The notes under the pieces are model-generated. The model was not told the origin of the DNA and searched no databases. It saw only the letters and a list, made by a program, of their open reading frames with translations. From contig CM040085.1 in assembly GCA_022496805.1 (NCBI GenBank), forward strand, positions 23,589,811 through 23,653,810: DNA of 64,000 bases, read 5' to 3'. Positions within the stretch are counted from its first letter, which is position 1. Every line of letters begins with the position of its first letter. A program made the position numbers and the translations under genes. Source of the DNA: Pohlia nutans. Its lineage: Eukaryota > Streptophyta > Bryopsida > Bryales > Mniaceae. Positions 61,691 to 64,000 of the stretch are shown here, piece after piece.

Positions 61691-64000
61691 AGGCAGTTTG
61701 TTTGTTTTAATTTGTTTTGTATGTTAAATTAAATTAAATTATTATAAAATTAACGTAAAATTTATTTCTGAAAAATTCAATCTTAAGATTTTACAAGTTT
61801 TAGTCTTATAATATACATATAGATGATCACAAGAGCTTAAGACAAGGCGAGACCTATTACAAAGCCTACCCTCGAGTGCAAATTGCAAAAAGATGGCACC
61901 AAAATACTCATTCCACTCAAAATCTTTTGGCATTCAAACTAACAAGATGTGCACTCACTAGAGACACAGACGTTCTACCAAAGACGTGCAAACGGATTCA
62001 AAAATGAAGTAGGCACTCGATGCATTAGAAGCTATCAAATTCACAAAAGGCATCACTTGCATAATCATGCAAACTGCAACTCAAAAGAACTTTCAAAGGG
62101 CCACTAGAATTAGGAAGCACAAAGAATGAAAGCTTCAATGTTTGCTAAATGTTCAGCTGGAAGGTTGCTAACATACTCCAAGTGTGGCTCTTAGAGCAAC
62201 CTTACAAGTTGAGTAGCAGCAAGAACCTTATCATCTCAATTTATGGTACCGGCCATCCACTTCATCCAACTGTTGAGGGCTAAATTTTCACCAAATTTTT
62301 ACATGATCTTAGAACGTGAGAGAGCAGTGTTCATGATCACCAACAATTGAAGGTGTATATGCAAGTGACGTGGAGGAATACTACTTGGTATAGAGAAAAA
62401 AATGAGGGCTAAGTTGGAAAAGAGAACATGGACACAAGGAAGATGATGAGAAAGGTAGATAGGTCCTTGGTGGCCTTCTTCTCAAAAATCCATGGTAATG
62501 TACAATACAATCATTGGGTAACATTAATGCAATACTAACTTCACAATGACATTGAGCAGCCACCAAATCCTTGACTTTGCATTATGTAGACCTCTTGCAT
62601 TCATTTTGTTGGATTTTGACCCCAAACGTTGTCATCCTAGCATATTGTAATTCCAAATGTTGATGTTATGCTACAATACCTTAGGGTGTTTTCGCATTAC
62701 AAGTGTCTAGGTCATGAACAATTTTTTTAATAGTAATAAAGCAGTTGATTTAAAAACGTAATATAATAAATAAGGAAAATACTATAAAAAAATTAAAAGA
62801 ATAAAAACCTAATCTTTAAAATATTTTGGAATCTTTTGGCATATTTATATTATTTTGGAATAGTCTTTAAATCTATTTGAATATTCATGTTGATGTCTGT
62901 TTATTCGCTTGCAAACCACGTTGAATGCATATTTCAAACCACACTACATGCTCCGTTTTTATTAGCCAACCAAGCTCGCAAGAATTTTTTGAGAACTCGT
63001 CATTATTAGGGCCATTATTGTAAAGGAATAAAAATCATCACCATAAACCTCTAATATCCACGTTGCTCATTAAATTTTTTTGAAATCTTTTTTGAATACG
63101 ATACCTTTATGTAATAGGAATTGAGGAAAGATATTGCCATTACTATATCTTCAATAAAAACGTATCAATTAAGGCATTTACGTACTTATTGTGCAACATC
63201 ACATAACACAATGTATTACATTTTGGTCCAAATACTATTGTGTATTATTTTTTAATTTTTAATATATATACAATCCTAAAATACCTTCTCATTGTTGTTA
63301 ACATTTTTGCCACAAAATCATTTTCAATGACCAATAGAAAAAAAATTCCACCAAAATTTTGCTTATTATGTGATGTCACACATTTTCAAAAAACTATGCA
63401 TGTTATAAAATTGAAGACTAATTAGGAGTTTCACTTCAAAGTTTACATATTCTACATGCATTGTTGATACAACTCCACTCCACTTGTATAAAAGAAAAAA
63501 CATTCTAATATCTTAATTCACATCTTCCTAGTCAACCAATGAAATAGAGTTGAATTTGACAACAAGTCAATTTTTTTTTAAATCTAAAGAGAATTTTTTT
63601 TAAATTCTTAATATTCTATTTTTATGTGTTGAACCTAATTTTTAAACTTTAATTAATTATTCAACAGTAAGTTCTCAAACCTGCTAGTAAACTACAATAT
63701 CATCTATTGAAGTTCATTTCTTCTCTTTGAGCATCACCTTGCAAGTCATATATCTTTTTGGTTTGCATCCGTCACACCTATGGTGTAGAAGTTATGGATT
63801 TTTAATTGAATTTCGTCACTATTAATTGAAATAAATTATGAATATATCATTCTAAATATAAAAAATAAATTATTTAAAATTTAAAATTGTATGTTTTTAC
63901 AAGTTTTTGTCTTGTGATATATATATATAGATGACCACAAAATAAATAAATTAAACGCACTCAATTTAGAATAAATAAATTATAGATAATTTATTTTTAA
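61691..64000. other. AT-rich DNA without genes; a direct repeat pair
   Basis: No gene is supported. A segment TTTTACAAGTTTTAGTCTTA followed by ATAGATGATCACAA (61787-61831) recurs in the same orientation at 63894-63940 as TTTTTACAAGTTTTTGTCTT followed by ATAGATGACCACAA. The pair, about 2.1 kb apart and each preceded by an AT-rich AAATTATT block, could be remnants of the two ends of an old element. Confidence 0.4.

Overview
The window comes from a nuclear plant chromosome. Genes carry GT-AG introns, two of the three intact genes are plant-type single-copy families, and the repeats are typical plant classes (Ty1/copia, MULE, hAT, Tourist-like and CACTA-like MITEs). The AT-rich background, the divergence of the genes and the ZNF862-like hAT relic would fit a non-seed land plant (bryophyte or lycophyte), but this is inference and no species is claimed.

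Layout. 1-9.3 kb: AT-rich intergenic DNA with several MITEs, an unidentified exon-like fragment and a dead protein-kinase fragment. 9.39-13.35 kb (minus): an intact six-exon nitroreductase/SagB-type gene with a Tourist-like MITE in intron 2 and a duplicated 5' flank. 13.4-22 kb: no genes; MITEs, degenerate tandem repeats and a cluster of a recurring 10-mer. 22.7-47.7 kb: a nest of transposons. 48.99-55.16 kb (minus): a nine-exon gene for a CBE1-like eIF4E-binding protein, its YX4LL motif encoded by a 107-nt first coding exon. 57.4-58.9 kb (minus): a three-exon Tim17/22/23-like membrane protein gene. 59-64 kb: AT-rich DNA with TTAA-ended repeats.

The nest resolves completely from target-site duplications (TSDs). 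A degenerate hAT transposase gene (22.7-47.72 kb) was hit by a Ty1/copia element, Copia-A (30747-47372, TSD ATAAA). Copia-A was later hit by a 5.07-kb MULE (38942-44011, TSD CTCTCCGGA), by a 260-bp MITE, and by a second copia family, Copia-B (copy 2, 31586-37050, TSD AACAC). Copia-B copy 1 (25065-30521, TSD CCCAT) sits in the same hAT relic in the opposite orientation, so two almost identical intact 5.46-kb elements lie head to head about 1 kb apart.

Most notable points: an antisense ORF between pol and the 3' LTR of Copia-A that encodes an RNase H1 hybrid-binding (viroplasmin-like) domain; a Copia-B primer-binding site that matches the anticodon arm, not the 3' end, of initiator tRNA-Met, with non-canonical TA...TA LTR ends; a MULE transposase carrying an extra HHCC integrase-like finger; a multi-copy family of elements with TTAA/CCCCTAAA ends; and premature stops in the dead elements that nearly all look like single C-to-T or G-to-A changes.
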